From the NCBI GenBank assembly GCA_033961575.1, contig CM066731.1, positions 128,209,001-128,273,000 of the forward strand: a stretch of DNA of 64,000 bases. Direction: 5' to 3'. The stretch comes from Aselliscus stoliczkanus (Eukaryota > Chordata > Mammalia > Chiroptera > Hipposideridae). Position 1 is the stretch's first letter. Each line of letters opens with the position of its first letter. The notes beneath the pieces were generated by a model. That model was given only the letters and a program-made list of their open reading frames with translations, had not been told where the DNA came from and made no database searches. The translations under genes were made by a program, and so were the position numbers. Positions 1 through 12,420 of this stretch are shown here, piece by piece.

Positions 1-517
1 TACATACAACTTAACACCAAAATAACAAACAATCCAATTAAAAAATGGGCAGAAGGCCTGAGTAGATATTTCTCCAAAGAGGGCATACGAACGGCCAACA
101 GACATATAAAAAGATGCACAATATCACTAATCATCAGGGAAGTGCAAAATTAAAACCACGAGACAATTACCTCATGCTTTTCAGAATAGCTATATTCAAT
201 AAATCAACAAATCACAAGTGCTCATGAGGATGTGGAGAAAAGGGAACCCTCATACACTGTGGGATTGTAAATTAGTGTAGTCGATATGGAAAACAATATA
301 GATATTCCTCAAAAAATGAAAAATAGAGCAGTCATACAATTCAGCAATTCCACTTTTGGGCATTTATCCAAAGAAAACAAAAACACTACTTTGAAAAGAT
401 ATATGCATCCCTATGTTCATTGCAGCACTAATCGTAACAGCCAAGTATGGAAGCAGTCTAGTTGGCCATCAATAGATGAATGGGTAAAAAAGATGTGAGG
501 TATATATATGTAAATAC

Positions 518-753
518 CAGGGGTGCCCAAAAAGTGTATACAAATGGACAGTTTTGTCAATGTTGCTCAAGCAGTAGTTCGCCGTAATCAGAAGCATCTG
601 GACGCTGATGGTAACGACTTTGAGCACCTCTTGTAATTGCAGAATTCAAATGTGACTTGTATTCATCTTTTGTTATTGGTATATATTGAGTATTACAATT
701 TTAATACAGTTTTCCTTTCTTAAAATGTGTATCCATTTTTTTGGCACCCTTTG
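518..753 (+). mobile_element. Mariner/Tc1-type DNA transposon relic nested in L1
   Basis: Terminal inverted repeats are visible: caggggtgcccaaaaagtg at the left and the complement of ...tttggcaccctttg at the right, followed by TA. The 236-base element keeps the last 30 codons and stop of a transposase (see 544-636), so it is an internal-deletion derivative that retained the 3' end of the gene. It interrupts the L1 at 1-955, so it is younger than that L1. Confidence 0.8.
544..636 (+). pseudogene. C-terminal remnant of a mariner-type transposase
   Basis: The 30-codon open frame ends ...HLDADGNDFEHLL and a TAA stop, the kind of C-terminus seen in mariner-family transposases. The catalytic DDE/D region is absent; the left inverted repeat joins almost directly to this tail. 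It cannot be a functional enzyme. Confidence 0.65.
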
Positions 754-999
754 TATATATACATACATATACACACACACAATGGGATATTATTCAGCAA
801 TTAAAAAAGAATGTAATCTTGGCATTTGCAATAACATGGATGGACCTAGAGAGTATTATGCTAAGTGACATATCAGACAGAGAAAGATAAATACTGTATG
901 GTTTCGCTTATAGTGGAAACAAAAAATCAAAACAAAAGAGATGAGAGTATGGGAATAAAAAAAAATATTAGTCTACAGCCATTTACAGCCATGGCTTTG

Positions 1000-2155
1000 T
1001 CTTGTCCCTTATTATAATTTGAAACAATTTATCCTCCAAGATTTGAGACCTGGAATTACCATCTCTGACCTTCACTTCCTGTCACTCTTTCTTCTCCTCC
1101 TTCTTCCTACCCACCTGGTATTTGCTCCTCCTGTGGCACTCAGCCTCCTTCCTGTCCTCTCTGTTCATCAGTTTTGGTTTCATTGCCTTAGCTTGGACCT
1201 CAGGTAAGCCAATTTAATAGCACTGTCTAGTTTTTCTTACTTCTTGTCCTCCTGATCCATCTGGCCAGTCCTGACCTTGAGAAAACCCTAATGTCATTCT
1301 CTCTCACCTTGTGTTCCAAGGATAATTACCTATTTTGCTGTAGATATTCAAGAAACTGAGTTGATTTTTTTTTCCTTCTCTTTTTCCTGCTTGGCCTTCA
1401 TGGGTACTTGGTAAACCTTTCATGTTCCTCTGATTGAGTCCACCCCCACAGGGGCTCAAGACCCTACTTCCTCCCCCACATCTCTGCAGAATTTTTGCTG
1501 CTTACATTTCTAAGGTGATCAAGGCCATCAGATAGGAGTTACTTCAGCTTTCTTTTCTTTGATCTCCAATTCTCTGCATTTTTAATTGTCTCCACTTCTT
1601 TCTCCTGTTTTAAACAATGTGAAATCAGGCCTCTGATGTTACCCATTACCAGAAATACTTTCAGCGGACCAAAGTGGCAGCCAAGTCCAGCAAGTATCCT
1701 TTTCTCAGTTCCTTAATTTTCTGTAACATTTGACGCTATGGCCTCATTTTATGGTATCCATCTTGTGTATTCTTTTGGGTCTCCTCCTAGCTCCCTATGT
1801 CCTTTAGATCTCCTTTCTCCTATACTTTCTAAATACAGGGACTCCACTGTGTACAGGCCTCTGCTGTCTGTTGTTTCACAGCTCTCTTCCTTTCTCACAT
1901 CTCTTCTGGTCACTGCTATGTAGATTACTTCTAAATATAGATTCCATCTCTCAGCTGAACTCTAGGCTTACATGTCCTTTTGCATTTTGGATATCTCCAC
2001 TTGATCTTCTGCATGACACATTAAACTCAATCTATTTTAACATATTCAAAAACAAACACCTCACCTTACCTCCTTTATTGATTCCCTTGAATGGGACCAC
2101 AGTCCTATATACCCATGGTTCTCGAGATGTCTTTGGTTGTACACAATATAAGTAA
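1000..2155 (+). repeat. Probable L2 (CR1-clade LINE) remnant, 5' part of the ORF2 end
   Basis: Pyrimidine-rich sequence. From about 1640 to 2110 it matches the L2 pattern 'tggatatctccacttgat...acacattaaactcaa' that precedes the conserved reverse-transcriptase end in L2. The first 600 bases are assigned only by similar composition. All frames are broken. Confidence 0.45.
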
Positions 2156-3110
2156 AAAACTACATACTGTGTATTGGCCATTTAAATGTTGTATTTTGTG
2201 ACTTTTCAAAAGATGTCTTATAAAGGGCTAAGTTATATGATTGCATTGGACAAACATGACTTAAGGATGATTTTAAAGTATATCTTGTGATCACAAAGCT
2301 GTTTTTAAGTCAGGTAGATGTGGAAAATGTACACTCAGAACAAGAAATGGGAACACCTGCTCTCAATCCTTCACAGCTAAAACTCGCCCGCTTAACCAAT
2401 ATTATGTGACACTTCTGATCATATTCACAAAGTAGCTGCCTCTTCTTTCTTTCTTCACTGGCTACCAGTAACCTTTCTGAGCAGTCATCTAGCTCAGCAG
2501 CCACTTTCCAGTAAAATGTAATCACAATTCCCACATCTCTCTTGGCTTCACTGTCTCCCCCTCCTGTCTCCCCCTTGCCCCATGAATCAGCAGATGTGGA
2601 TGACGTCATCTCTTTATTTGGCAGTCCCAGTCTCACTGGTGTTAAATGTCTCCCTGCCAGAAATCAGACATAGTGAACCCGCTTCTGCAGTTTTTGCTCT
2701 TATTTAAATTGGTGGAAGTTTTGAATGAAAAATGAATTTTGAATCATGGCAATTTGGTTCAAAAAACAAAAATCAGCCTAGGGATCAGATACAGGTTAGG
2801 AGTCCCTTAAAACCTGAAACCATGAATCAGTGTTTGATATGGTGATTTGATCTTGTGGTGTTTTTCAGAGTATAACCAGTTGGCCCTAATGTGACTAGGA
2901 TATTGATGCCTTAAGTTTTTATTACAGAAATGGTGGATGAGCTTGCTTAATCATCTAAGCCCTGTCTTAGACATGAAAAAATTATAATTTTAAGATTTTT
3001 TAGAAGACAGCTATGAAATAATATACAAAAATATATGTATACATAAACCTTATTTATAAAAACATTATTAAAATCACATTCATATATATTTACATATTTA
3101 CTAATATATT
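2156..3110. other. Intronic sequence, nothing recognised
   Basis: An open frame on the minus strand (2310-2636) has no recognisable domain and no splice context. No repeat family could be named with confidence. Confidence 0.4.
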
Positions 3111-3230
3111 GCGGGAGCCAAAAAATATACATACATGACTTTTATTTACTTTTATCGGTATATATTGAGTATTATAATTTTAATACTATTTTTTCCTTTC
3201 TTAAAATGTGTATACTTTTTTTGGACCCTC
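3111..3230 (+). mobile_element. Short non-autonomous copy of the same mariner family
   Basis: From about 3142 the sequence repeats 664-750 closely (ggtatatattgagtatta, taattttaatac, tttcttaaaatgtgtat). The left end gcgggagccaaaaaatatac resembles the left inverted repeat of 518-753, and the right end is ttttttggaccct. The transposase tail is missing, giving a MITE-like element of about 120 bases. Confidence 0.65.
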
Positions 3231-3649
3231 TTATTTATATAAGTATGATTTATAAGATGCATAAAATTGATAATGTATAAAAATTTATAAAATCTACAGC
3301 ACTGTGTAGTTGGTTTATTACAAACATTTCTCTACTTTCTCAGAATATAAATCGCTACACTTGAGAATGAGCACTGTTTAGAATTCCTAGGACCTGAATT
3401 TCTATCTCATTGGCTCCCTCCTTGGCATGGAGATGGACTGTATCCAGAGGTGAGAGAGAGGGTGGGAGTGACTCCTTCAAACAAGGCTGAACAACTGTTA
3501 CCGGGTTTAGCTGCTAATCTAGATCCTAAGAGTGAAATGGTACATGTCTACATTTGTTTCATTTAATCTTACCACTCACTTGACATTTTCATCCGGAGGT
3601 CTCAAAGGCATCTTTAATTTTTTAACGTTTTGGTCAAAGCCCATCTTTT

Positions 3650-4520
3650 GATCTCCTACTTACTAGCTAAGCCGGTGCCTCCTGTTGTATTGCTCTGATT
3701 TTCCTGTCTTTCTATGAGACACCTCCATTCATCCAGTTGCTCCAGCCGTAAACACGGATCACGTTTGATGCCTCTCTTCCTCACTCACTATACTTCCCCA
3801 CCCAAACTGAAGAGTCCTATTGATGTATCTCAAAATAGATCCCAAACTCATCCTCTTCTCCCATTTCCATTGCCATAGCTTTTCCATTTCTTGTCCTCCA
3901 TCCATTCTTTTAAAACTACAAGTCTGATCCTGTTGCTGCTCTGTTTAAAGTCTTTCACTACCTCCCATTGCACTTAGAAAACAAAAAACACAACAAAACC
4001 CAAATCCTAGCTGGCTCTAAGTTATCTGGCTTCTTCCTACAGTTACCACCGCAATTCAGGCCTTCCTCTCCCTTGCACCCTCTTGCAACTGGTGTTTTTT
4101 TCATGTGTTTGGTACCCCCAGCTTTTTGTTGTCTCAGACCTTGTACACCGGCTGCTCCCTCTGTCTGGAGTGTCCCCTCCCCCTTTGGCCTCCGTCTTCC
4201 CTTAACCTAGTTCCCCTGAGATGCCTTCTCCTCTTCTCAAGTTAAATTAGGTCTCTGTTTTGTTTTTTCCTCATAATACTGTGTCATTTTCCTTTTAGCA
4301 TTCAATATTTGAAATCCTATGCTTAGCTTTTTATTTAATTTTTTTGTCTTTTCTTTCTTTTTCTTTTTTTTGTTTTTTGTCTTTCTTATTAGACCATAAT
4401 TCCATGAGCAGAAGGACAAAGCTGTTTGTTTTAACATCATATCCCCAATTCATAGCAGTATGTCTGATACCTAATAGGAGCTCAATATAGGACATGAATG
4501 AATAAATGAATGCCTTTGTA
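3650..4520 (+). repeat. L2 LINE 3' end
   Basis: Follows the L2 consensus in order: 'ctgatcctgttgctgctctg', 'ttcactacctcccattgc', 'ctgctccctctgtctggagt', and a tail 'ctaataggagctcaatata' followed by gaatgaataaatgaatg. Old and interrupted by a poly-T/CT tract near 4340-4385. Confidence 0.8.
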
Positions 4521-4888
4521 TAAAAAGAGAATATTCATAATGTCACATTCCTAACAGTTTCCCTTCAAGCTTGACAGTCCATAGCTTTCTTGAATTGAAG
4601 GCATTCAATAGATGGTGCTACTACTGTGTGATTGTAGAGTTCCCTATGCTTCTGCATAGCCTAGTGTTTGTATTCAGAGAGTGACTACTGCTTATGCTTA
4701 TTTCATGGTTCCTGACACTGGGCTAACAATTTAATTTTAAATCACTACCAAGGCTTGCCTCAGATGGGGAAAAGAACGTATGTAAGTTCTTTAAAATGTA
4801 TGAGCTTTACTGTGTAGAAGAGCAAAAATAATTTGCTGCTTTTACAGTGAAAAAAAATGTACTTTCTCCATGTGTGTTAGTTCCCCCC

Positions 4889-4889
<1 letters not shown>

Positions 4890-4943
<54 letters not shown>

Positions 4944-4946
4944 ACA
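4890..4946. repeat. (CA)n microsatellite
   Basis: About 28 CA units with one interruption (ctcaca) near the right end. Confidence 0.97.
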
Positions 4947-5690
4947 AAGTGCTAAGCTACAGATCCCATATTACCTGTAATAAAAAGATTTTGATTGAAT
5001 GGTTGGTAAGGCTGTGGCAGCCATATTAAAGTCTAATTTTCCAGAGTATGCTCCATTGCAGGAGTAAGAGGGAGGCACATGTGAAATGACATGATGGATT
5101 TGACTGCAGCAACTTCTGAGTTGGTGATTCGACAGAACTCAAACAAGTCTTCTACTTATGGTGGCTTTCTAGTGCATGAGAGCTATGTGTGGAGTGCCTG
5201 CTTCCTTCATCAGCCCTGATGAGGTGGTTGATTTTCTCTAGTGCCTTTTCTGGATCCCATGGCTAAGTGTGCTTGTAACATGATTTCTTACTGTTTCCTC
5301 CTTAATTAAAAAAAAAAATCATTGGCTCTAACATATGGCAACCTTTTCATAACTGTACTTGTGCTCATTTGAAAATGCTGTTACAAACTGTTGAACTCTG
5401 TTGTTTGTTAGTAGTTTTACTAAAAACTCAGGCTGCGAACCTACACCAGGTTTAAATATGATGGTTTCATGGTGTATTGGTGTGGGACATCTAAATCAAT
5501 TCAGCCACATGCCTTCATGAAGAGGCTTCTGCCACTTAGTCCAAGGCAGTGTGTGGTAAGCACCTGTACAAAATACTGCATTAGACCAAGTATGGGTTGC
5601 ACACAGATTGAACAAACACTACCTCTAGTGAGACACAAGTGCACGTGGAATAATTAGATTGAATAATGTATGCATAGGTCTGTTTGGTCT
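4947..5690. other. Intronic sequence, nothing recognised
   Basis: No repeat family, splice pair or coding pattern identified. Confidence 0.4.
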
Positions 5691-5900
5691 TCAAGGTGCA
5701 TCCATGTACACATGTGTTTCTGAGCCTCCCAACAACCCCATGAAGTAGGTGTGGGTGTATGTGTGACTGGTATTATTCTACTTAATTCACTGATGGCACA
5801 ACTGAGCTTCAGATGAGTTATGATGTGTCCAAAGAGACATAGGTAGCAAGTGGCAGAACTGGCACACAAAGCCTTGTTTTGGACTCTAAGCCCCCAGCCT
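5690..5900 (+). repeat. MIR SINE remnant
   Basis: Contains the MIR core pattern: 'aacaaccccatgaagtaggt', then 'ctgatggcacaactgagct' and 'taggtagcaagtggcagaac'. Confidence 0.75.
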
Positions 5901-6059
5901 TAAATTCCATAGTACACCCTGTTGGAATTTAAAGGAAGGAAAGATGTTCATGTGCTACTAGGATGCTGGCCTGTGTCACTCTACACACCACCCCTTCACT
6001 GCCTACTCGCAGTTTTGGAAAAGACCCTGAATGCTGACCTTTAGCCTCCATCCTGGCCT

Positions 6060-7045
6060 CTCTCTCTCACTCCATTAGTTATATATCCTCTTCTCTGCGT
6101 TTCTGCAGTTCTAATCTTACCACTGGTTCTCACATGGCTCTCTACTCCAGTTTTTCCCTTGATCCAACTTCCCTTTCGTGTCTCGTGTCATCTATCTCCT
6201 TTATGTCCTTTCTTCCCTTCACTGTGAGAGCATTTCTTAAATCTCCTTTATGAATGCTGTTCATTCGTCAGCCGGAAACTGCTTATTAGTAACATTATCA
6301 GTAGCATCTGAGATTTCTCTTTACTCTCCTTGATCTCCATGCAGTCTGCCTCTGTGGACAAGCCTCCATTTCCAGAATGTCTCCCCTTGTGGCTTTTGGG
6401 TGCCTTCTCTCTTGGCCGCATTCCTGCAGCTGCTCTGTGTCTTCCAGTACTCTTCCTCCTCTACCCCTTAAATATGGAAGCCCTGCGACCCCCCCATCCC
6501 CCGCCAAGTTGTTCATGGTGCTCTGAGACATGAGAACCGAACAGAATTACCCATAGGCCATCTCTTCATGTCCAGTAAGTACTCCTACCACCAAAAAGAT
6601 AACCACCCCCAAAATCCCCAGCTCCTACATTCTCCAAGGCTCCAGTCTGTGTATATCATATCACACCATGCCCAAAATGGAGCAGAAATTCTTTCCATCT
6701 ATTATGGAGTCATTCTCCAGTTTCCCAAAATAGAAGCCTTGGTGTTTTCTTCATATGGGGTCATTGGGAAACCTTGATGCTTTTATCTCAGAATTATTTA
6801 TTATGGCCTCCTAATTAGCCTCCCTTTCAGCCTAGCCTTACTCCAGAAAGTCTCTCATTCCACTTCTAGAGTTACCTTCCTCTCAATTGAGTCTGATTAT
6901 ATCACTCTCCTGATTAAAGGTCCCTGACTCCTATTTGTCTTCCCTACAGAGAAAGAGCCAATTCCACTCACCATCACTAGCAACAGTGCGCTGCATGCAG
7001 CAGACACTCAAAAATATTTGTTGAATGAATAAATCTGGTTCCAAT
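6060..7045 (+). repeat. L2 LINE remnant
   Basis: The 3' part matches L2: 'tgattaaaggtccctgactcc' region and terminal 'cagacactcaaaaatatttg' followed by ttgaatgaataaat. The part before 6780 is assigned only by composition and position. Confidence 0.6.
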
Positions 7046-7289
7046 CTCACCTGTCAGCTTTACCTCCCTGTGACCTGCCCTCATGCTGTTGTGTACCCAA
7101 CTTCACATCATTTTCCATGTGCCTCCAGCTCTTTTTTATTTCCTGCTTCTTGTTGTTTTTCTACTTCTATGTGCCTTATTACATTTCAACTTAAATTTGT
7201 TTTCTTTTGGGTACCTTATAACTTACTCTTCAGTTCGGAAGAAGAAATACTTTTGTCCTTATCTTCATTTTCTTTGTTGAAATCAGTCA

Positions 7290-8465
7290 ACTCTCATTGC
7301 ATTACTTCCTCTTTGTTCTTGTCCATTTCTATTGTTAATTTTTATATTCCTGATTCTAGATTTTTTTTTTAATTCTCCAGATGCTTGTGTGAAGATATTT
7401 AATTCAGTTGCGAGTATTGTGTTATAGTATTCTTCTGCTTCATGGTTTTTGTTGGAGAGAGTTTTCAGCAGCTGTTTGTTTGTTTTTCTGATTTATTCTG
7501 GTTTTGTTCTGATTTCTCAATTCCTAGGTATTTTATGGGCATTGTTCCTAGTTCAAGAGTTGTTGTTTCTGTCGGAATAGTGAGGTGCACTTTCTTTAAT
7601 GAATGATTGTGATAGATGATAAGAGTCTGGTGTGTCTTGTTTCTTGTTCATTTCTGTGGTATCCTTAATTTCTCCCTTTTCCTTCATTGCCATAGAACCA
7701 TTCCTTCTCTTTATCCTTTTCACTGTGTTAATTGATTTCAAGTTTGTTCTCCAAATGTATCAAAAATAATTACAGTATTTATATTCTAAAGTAAATACTG
7801 TTAAGGTGCTATATTTTATTAAAATAAATGATTACTTTAAAGTATAAACATTTCCTATTGCTATTCATTCTTGAAAAAACATAAAAATATGGAAGAAAGT
7901 ATACCTGCTTTCCTAAACTTCCTTTCTGGAACACTGAGCTCATGGGGTAAAGTCGAACCCTGCCATCAATGGCATGGAAATATCATTCAACTATAGACGA
8001 ATGTTGCAGCGAAAGATTATATTCTTCTCCCCCAGAAGCAATGGTTCCGGAGGCTTCTGGTCTCTCCCAGCTTCAAGCTCTTTCCCTTACACATAGCTGG
8101 TGTTGGGAACTGCCAGGTTGGTCTCAGACCTGTGTATGATATGTGGATACCGGTGCAGGACTTGCCATCTTTGGAGGCGATTTTGTCTGTGCTTTATCTA
8201 AATCCTCTCCATGCCCCTCTTCTCCTTTCCAATGGTGTTTCCCTACTCTTCACATGCCCTGGTTTGCAGCAGCAGTAGGAGCCCTATTCAAAATTGGTGT
8301 TTATTTCTTCTACTCACAGGTAACTTGAAAAGTGTGGTACCCTCTGTCCCTAAAAATGCTGAATGGTTTAGGGCTTGTGATGATATTTGCCTTGTTGTTG
8401 ATTCTGTGTTCTTTAGGAAAAGATGTATAGAGAGATTTGAATCCACATAGCCACCATTGTTCTCC
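7290..8465. other. Intronic sequence, nothing recognised
   Basis: AT-rich, with several short overlapping frames on both strands around 8143-8525, none with a recognisable domain. Confidence 0.4.
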
Positions 8466-8590
8466 AAGCCTAAAAGCTCCTGCAAGGAAGGGTATAGTCT
8501 CCCCACTTTTAGAGGAGAAAATCAAGAATCACAAAAGCCAAGGGACTTGGCCAAGATTGCAGATACTAAGTACCAGGATATAAGGAGACC
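8466..8590 (+). repeat. MIR remnant
   Basis: Pattern 'ctccccacttttagaggaga' followed by 'agggacttggccaagattgc', the MIR core. Confidence 0.6.
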
Positions 8591-9209
8591 TTGTCCTTTT
8601 GCTTATCTCAGAGAAGTTTCATGCCTATTATGAAGCTTATTTGTGGTTTAGCAGAGGGGCAATGTGCATTTTCTTGATAAATTTTAAAAGTACTATGGGG
8701 AAGTAAAGGTCCTCTGAAAATGTTTAATGTTGCTTTGAAAGAAGTTTCAGGTTTGGTTGTAGGTGTGCTAGTGTATAGATATTTACAAACTGAAAGATAG
8801 TGTGGCTTTATCTTTTTGCAATGAAATAAAAAGTTTTTTATAATATGCTTTTGATGCATATTGTTGAAGATCAAAAAGGATGTAACCTGTTTGTAACCCC
8901 GATGTTAGTTGTTTCAAGGTTAGAAAAGGACAGCCACTGGTAGAGAACATGGATAAGGAAATATGGCTCCCTATGCATATAACAGGGTCAGGTTCCTTTT
9001 ACTGTGAGGATGGTGATGAAGACATTTGTGTTTCTCCTGAGCTTTCCATTTGGGGATTTGAGTCCCCCAAATTTGAAAAACAAAAAAGTACAAAGGAAGA
9101 AAATAAATCATCCGAAATCCTATCTTCTAGAATTATTATTGTTAATTTACTGGTATTCTCTTCCCTGCTGGTGTTTCCGCGCCCCCCCCCCCGCCAATCT
9201 ATGTATTTT

Positions 9210-9500
9210 TAAACAATATATTATATTGTGTATACTAGTTTGTAGCCTGCTTTTTGGATGTACCAATAACATGTGAATGTTTTCAGTAAACCATCCATGG
9301 CCTGATGTTTAATAGCTATAACTTGTTCCTTCACATCAGTGTGCCATACTTTACTTGATCAGTCTGTTATTGATGGTATAGGTTCCTTTAGATTATTTTT
9401 GCTATTATAGCATTATGGTAAATATTCTTGCAAATATATCTTTGTATGCACTTTTAATACACAAGGAGTTACTACCTCTCATTTTAAGATTTATTGCCAA
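9210..9500 (-). repeat. Ancient L1/HAL1-type LINE fragment, antisense
   Basis: Reads as the complement of an old LINE-1 3' region: 'cagtctgttattgatggtat', 'ttgctattatagcattatgg', 'aaatatatctttgtatgcac'. Confidence 0.55.
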
Positions 9501-9949
9501 AATTTTCTGTTTGGACAAATAGAATAAAATGTAAAGAGCCTTTTTATGTCTCTTTGATGTCCTTCAACTTTTCATCTTTGTTTCGTGTTTGAATTTAAGG
9601 AACTTCCTACAGGCTCATTCCTTGATCTCTCAGTTTTTCTCCTTCCGGGCTCACTTCTGCATCAAATTTGTCTATTTTCTACAACTTTGAGTGTCATCTA
9701 TGTGCTGTTGACACTCAGACACTGACCTTTTAGCCAACTTTTAAGTAAACCTTCAGTGCTATTATAAAACCTCTTAACCAAATGATTCATAAGCTCCTAG
9801 CACAGTTCTCAAACCCTGAACATACTCATCCTTCCCACTCTCTCCAGCAGGAGAGAGTTCTGAGCTCCAGAACCCAGTTATCTAGCTGTCTGCTGGTGTC
9901 TTGACTAAGGTTACCAATAGAGATTTCAAACTTCAAGTGCAAAATAATA

Positions 9950-10135
9950 ACCAGAGCTGCTAACATTTTACTGAGATAATTGTGTGCCAGGAATCATGCC
10001 AAGTGTTTTACATGCATTAGCTTATTTAATCACAATAGCCATCTAAGGTCTACCATGATTCCCAATTTACAAACGATGAAAACAGAGGCACAGAAGCTTA
10101 CATAGAAAGGTAGTACATCTTACTCTATTCTTTAC
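9950..10135 (+). repeat. MIR SINE nested in L2
   Basis: Matches MIR: 'tgtgtgccaggaatcatgcc', 'cattagcttatttaatcaca', then 'aacagaggcacagaagctt'. Confidence 0.8.
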
Positions 10136-10360
10136 AGATATGTTTTGTGGTTTACAAAACAGGATTCTTGATGCTTCACCCTACAGCATCTTACCATGGT
10201 ACTTCTTATCTTGGTAAATTGTCCGCTATCACCCGGGAGCTGACACCAGAAAGCTGGGAGATGTCTTTGATACTTCTTTCTTCCTCATTTGTTAGTATCT
10301 CCTGTGATCCTGCCTTCCAAATATATCTTGAATAATCCCACAGTTCTGCACTCCTACTGC

Positions 10361-10388
10361 ACCCCCCCGCACCCCCCCCCCGCCCCCT
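10361..10388 (-). other. C-rich tract, potential G-quadruplex on minus strand
   Basis: Runs of 7, 10 and 5 C separated by single- or two-base gaps; the minus strand carries the corresponding G runs. It lies inside the L2 remnant. Confidence 0.5.
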
Positions 10389-11035
10389 GCCAAATCAGGC
10401 CACCATCGTCTCGTGCCTCAACAATGCCTAACCTAACCCATGTTTCTGTTCTTACCCCTCAGGACTAGTCTTCACACAGAGCGGTCTTTTAAAAATGCAT
10501 ATCTAATCCTTTACCTGTTTATAGTCTCCCTTTGAGTAAAAATCACTGCTCCAACCTACAAGGCCCGCTGCTTCTCTTCCCAACTCCCATCTGCCGCCCT
10601 CCCTTAACTAGGCCACACTTTCTCTTCCTTGGAGTTTCCTTCTGCCTGAAATACTCCTTAGCTGTGTTCTTCGCCTGAATAGCTCCTGCTCCTCTTTCCA
10701 GTTTCATTTTAAATATCACTTAAGGCAGAACAGAAAAAGCCTTCTCAGGTCCTGTGATATATACATGAGGATTGTCCCTTATGATTCTCAGGTTTCTGCC
10801 TTTCACTTTCACAGCACTAAACACAATTTATAGACTCATAACCTTAGACTTAGACTCATTTGTGATATAATCTTAGACTCTGTAGGATTATTTCTCTGTC
10901 CACCCCTCCCCCACCAGCAGTGCTCTGAAAAAGCTGTGGCTGTGGCAGTTTTGTTCACCCTTGAACCTCAACCCTAAGCATAAGCCCTGGCACATAGTAA
11001 ACAGTCACCAAATATTTAAATAAAAAAGAAAACAT

Positions 11036-12225
11036 AAACATATTGAGCTGTGGATACACCTGGATGTGAGATGAGCTAGAGTGTTTTTTTCTCCTGTGGG
11101 TGTGAGTTTGATTCTCTGTGTTTGTCCAGCAGGAGCCTAAGGTCTTCAGAGCCGGGACCCACCTTTAGCAAACAAAGGAGTAGTAGGCTCGGGGAGTGGA
11201 TGATGTGTAATGGAGGAGTGAGGCTCAAAGGAGGGTAGAAAGAGCCACAGCTCTGCTTCTGTTTCAGTGGGAGAGCCCACTGTGCTCCCTAATAGGGGTT
11301 GAAGGATTGCATTAGACCCAGTTCTTGAAGTTTTTATTTGGGAAGCCATCTACTGGGTCAAAACTGTAAAGTCAAATTTAGCAACAGTTACTATGTTTAG
11401 TTTTTTTTTTCTTTCTGCTCCTCTCAACTAGAGGAATGAATACCTGTGTTTAATGTCCTATGGCATAAAATTTCATTAACTGTGAGGGTGCCATTTCTGC
11501 TTACAAGGGCTTTCCATGGGGGCAGAAAGGAGACTACAAGGGGCCCTTCATGCTTGATTACTGCAGAGAAGGCAGTCTGCAGCAAGGACCACTCAGAAAC
11601 TATAATAAGTCATTCTGGCAATCTCGTCTGTCCTTCAAGGCACCTATGTTGAGATCTTTTAAGGCTCACATTAGTTTCAGTTTTAAAGACTGGTTCTTTC
11701 TGATCACGTACTCTTCCTGCCTAAAGCAGTGAGTGAAGCCACAGAACAGCTATGTTTTAAATTCTGAATTCCTATAACTGGTAACAGTGCCTTCATAGGG
11801 GACAAATGGGGACAATTTCTGTATTCTTGCTCTACTGCATTTTCCTCGTCAGACTACAAATAATGGTGGCAGCCACCATCCTTTGCGTGTGCTTGTCATT
11901 GTGCAAGTTTGCCTTTTAAAATGCTGGACTCTGAGCAAAAAGTGATATGCTTTCTCATATTTCTATGCTTCTGTGTTTATTCTTTGGATTCTTAAGAATA
12001 CCTGAGGCTGAAAAGACGTGTTCTTTTGAAACTACATTTAACCATATAGCGACTGTACCACACATGCTCCCTGGGCATTTGGCGATTTCATGGGCTGTGT
12101 TTTTGATGGCTAGTTTCTGGATTGGAAAGCCACCATCCATTTTTAAAAATTGTTGCCAAAAAGTGTAGAGTTATCCCTTTATTTCTCCTTTTAAAAAATA
12201 GTGTTGATGTTAGTAATTTCCAGCA
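11036..12225. other. Intronic sequence, nothing recognised
   Basis: Unique-looking sequence without splice pairs or repeat signatures I can name. Confidence 0.4.
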
Positions 12226-12227
12226 GG

Positions 12228-12420
12228 GATTGGCAAACTTTCCCTGTAAAGTGCCAGATAGTAAATATTTGGGAGTTCATGAGCCATATAGTCTATCACC
12301 AGCTACTCAACTCTGCTGTTGCAGTGTGAAGGCAGCCATAGACAGTACATAAATAAATGGGTATGACTAGTCCAATAAAACTTTTATTACAAAATAAGCA
12401 GAGGGCCATCGAGTGCCACT
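12228..12420 (+). mobile_element. MER20 (hAT-Charlie non-autonomous DNA transposon)
   Basis: Follows MER20: 'gggattggcaaactttccct', 'agtgccagatagtaaatat', 'cagctactcaactctgctgt', 'ggcagccatagacagtacat', 'caataaaacttttattaca'. The right inverted end is mostly lost. Confidence 0.85.

Larger units (their letters stand above)
1..955 (+). repeat. LINE-1 fragment (end of ORF2 and 3' UTR), split by a mariner insertion
   Basis: The sequence follows the mammalian L1 ORF2 end: a minus-ten-like run reading 'atgggcagaaggcctgagtag', then 'tactgtgggattgtaaat', then after 753 'aatgggatattattcagcaa' and 'ggatggacctagagagtatt'. It resumes after the mariner element at 518-753. All frames are broken by stops and frameshifts. 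The 5' part lies beyond the window. Confidence 0.9.
9600..11035 (+). repeat. L2 LINE remnant split by a MIR
   Basis: The L2 sequence covers the reverse-transcriptase C-terminal region and 3' end: 'gccaccatcgtctcgtgcct', 'aacctacaaggcccgctgct', and the tail 'ccctggcacatagtaaacag' followed by tcaccaaatattt. It is interrupted at about 9950-10135 by a MIR in the same orientation. Confidence 0.75.

Noticed and set aside
286..498. 70-codon frame as a small protein
   Set aside because: It reads decayed L1 ORF2-end and 3' sequence.
2310..2636. 108-codon minus-strand frame
   Set aside because: No domain, no splice context and no recognisable homologue; treated as chance.
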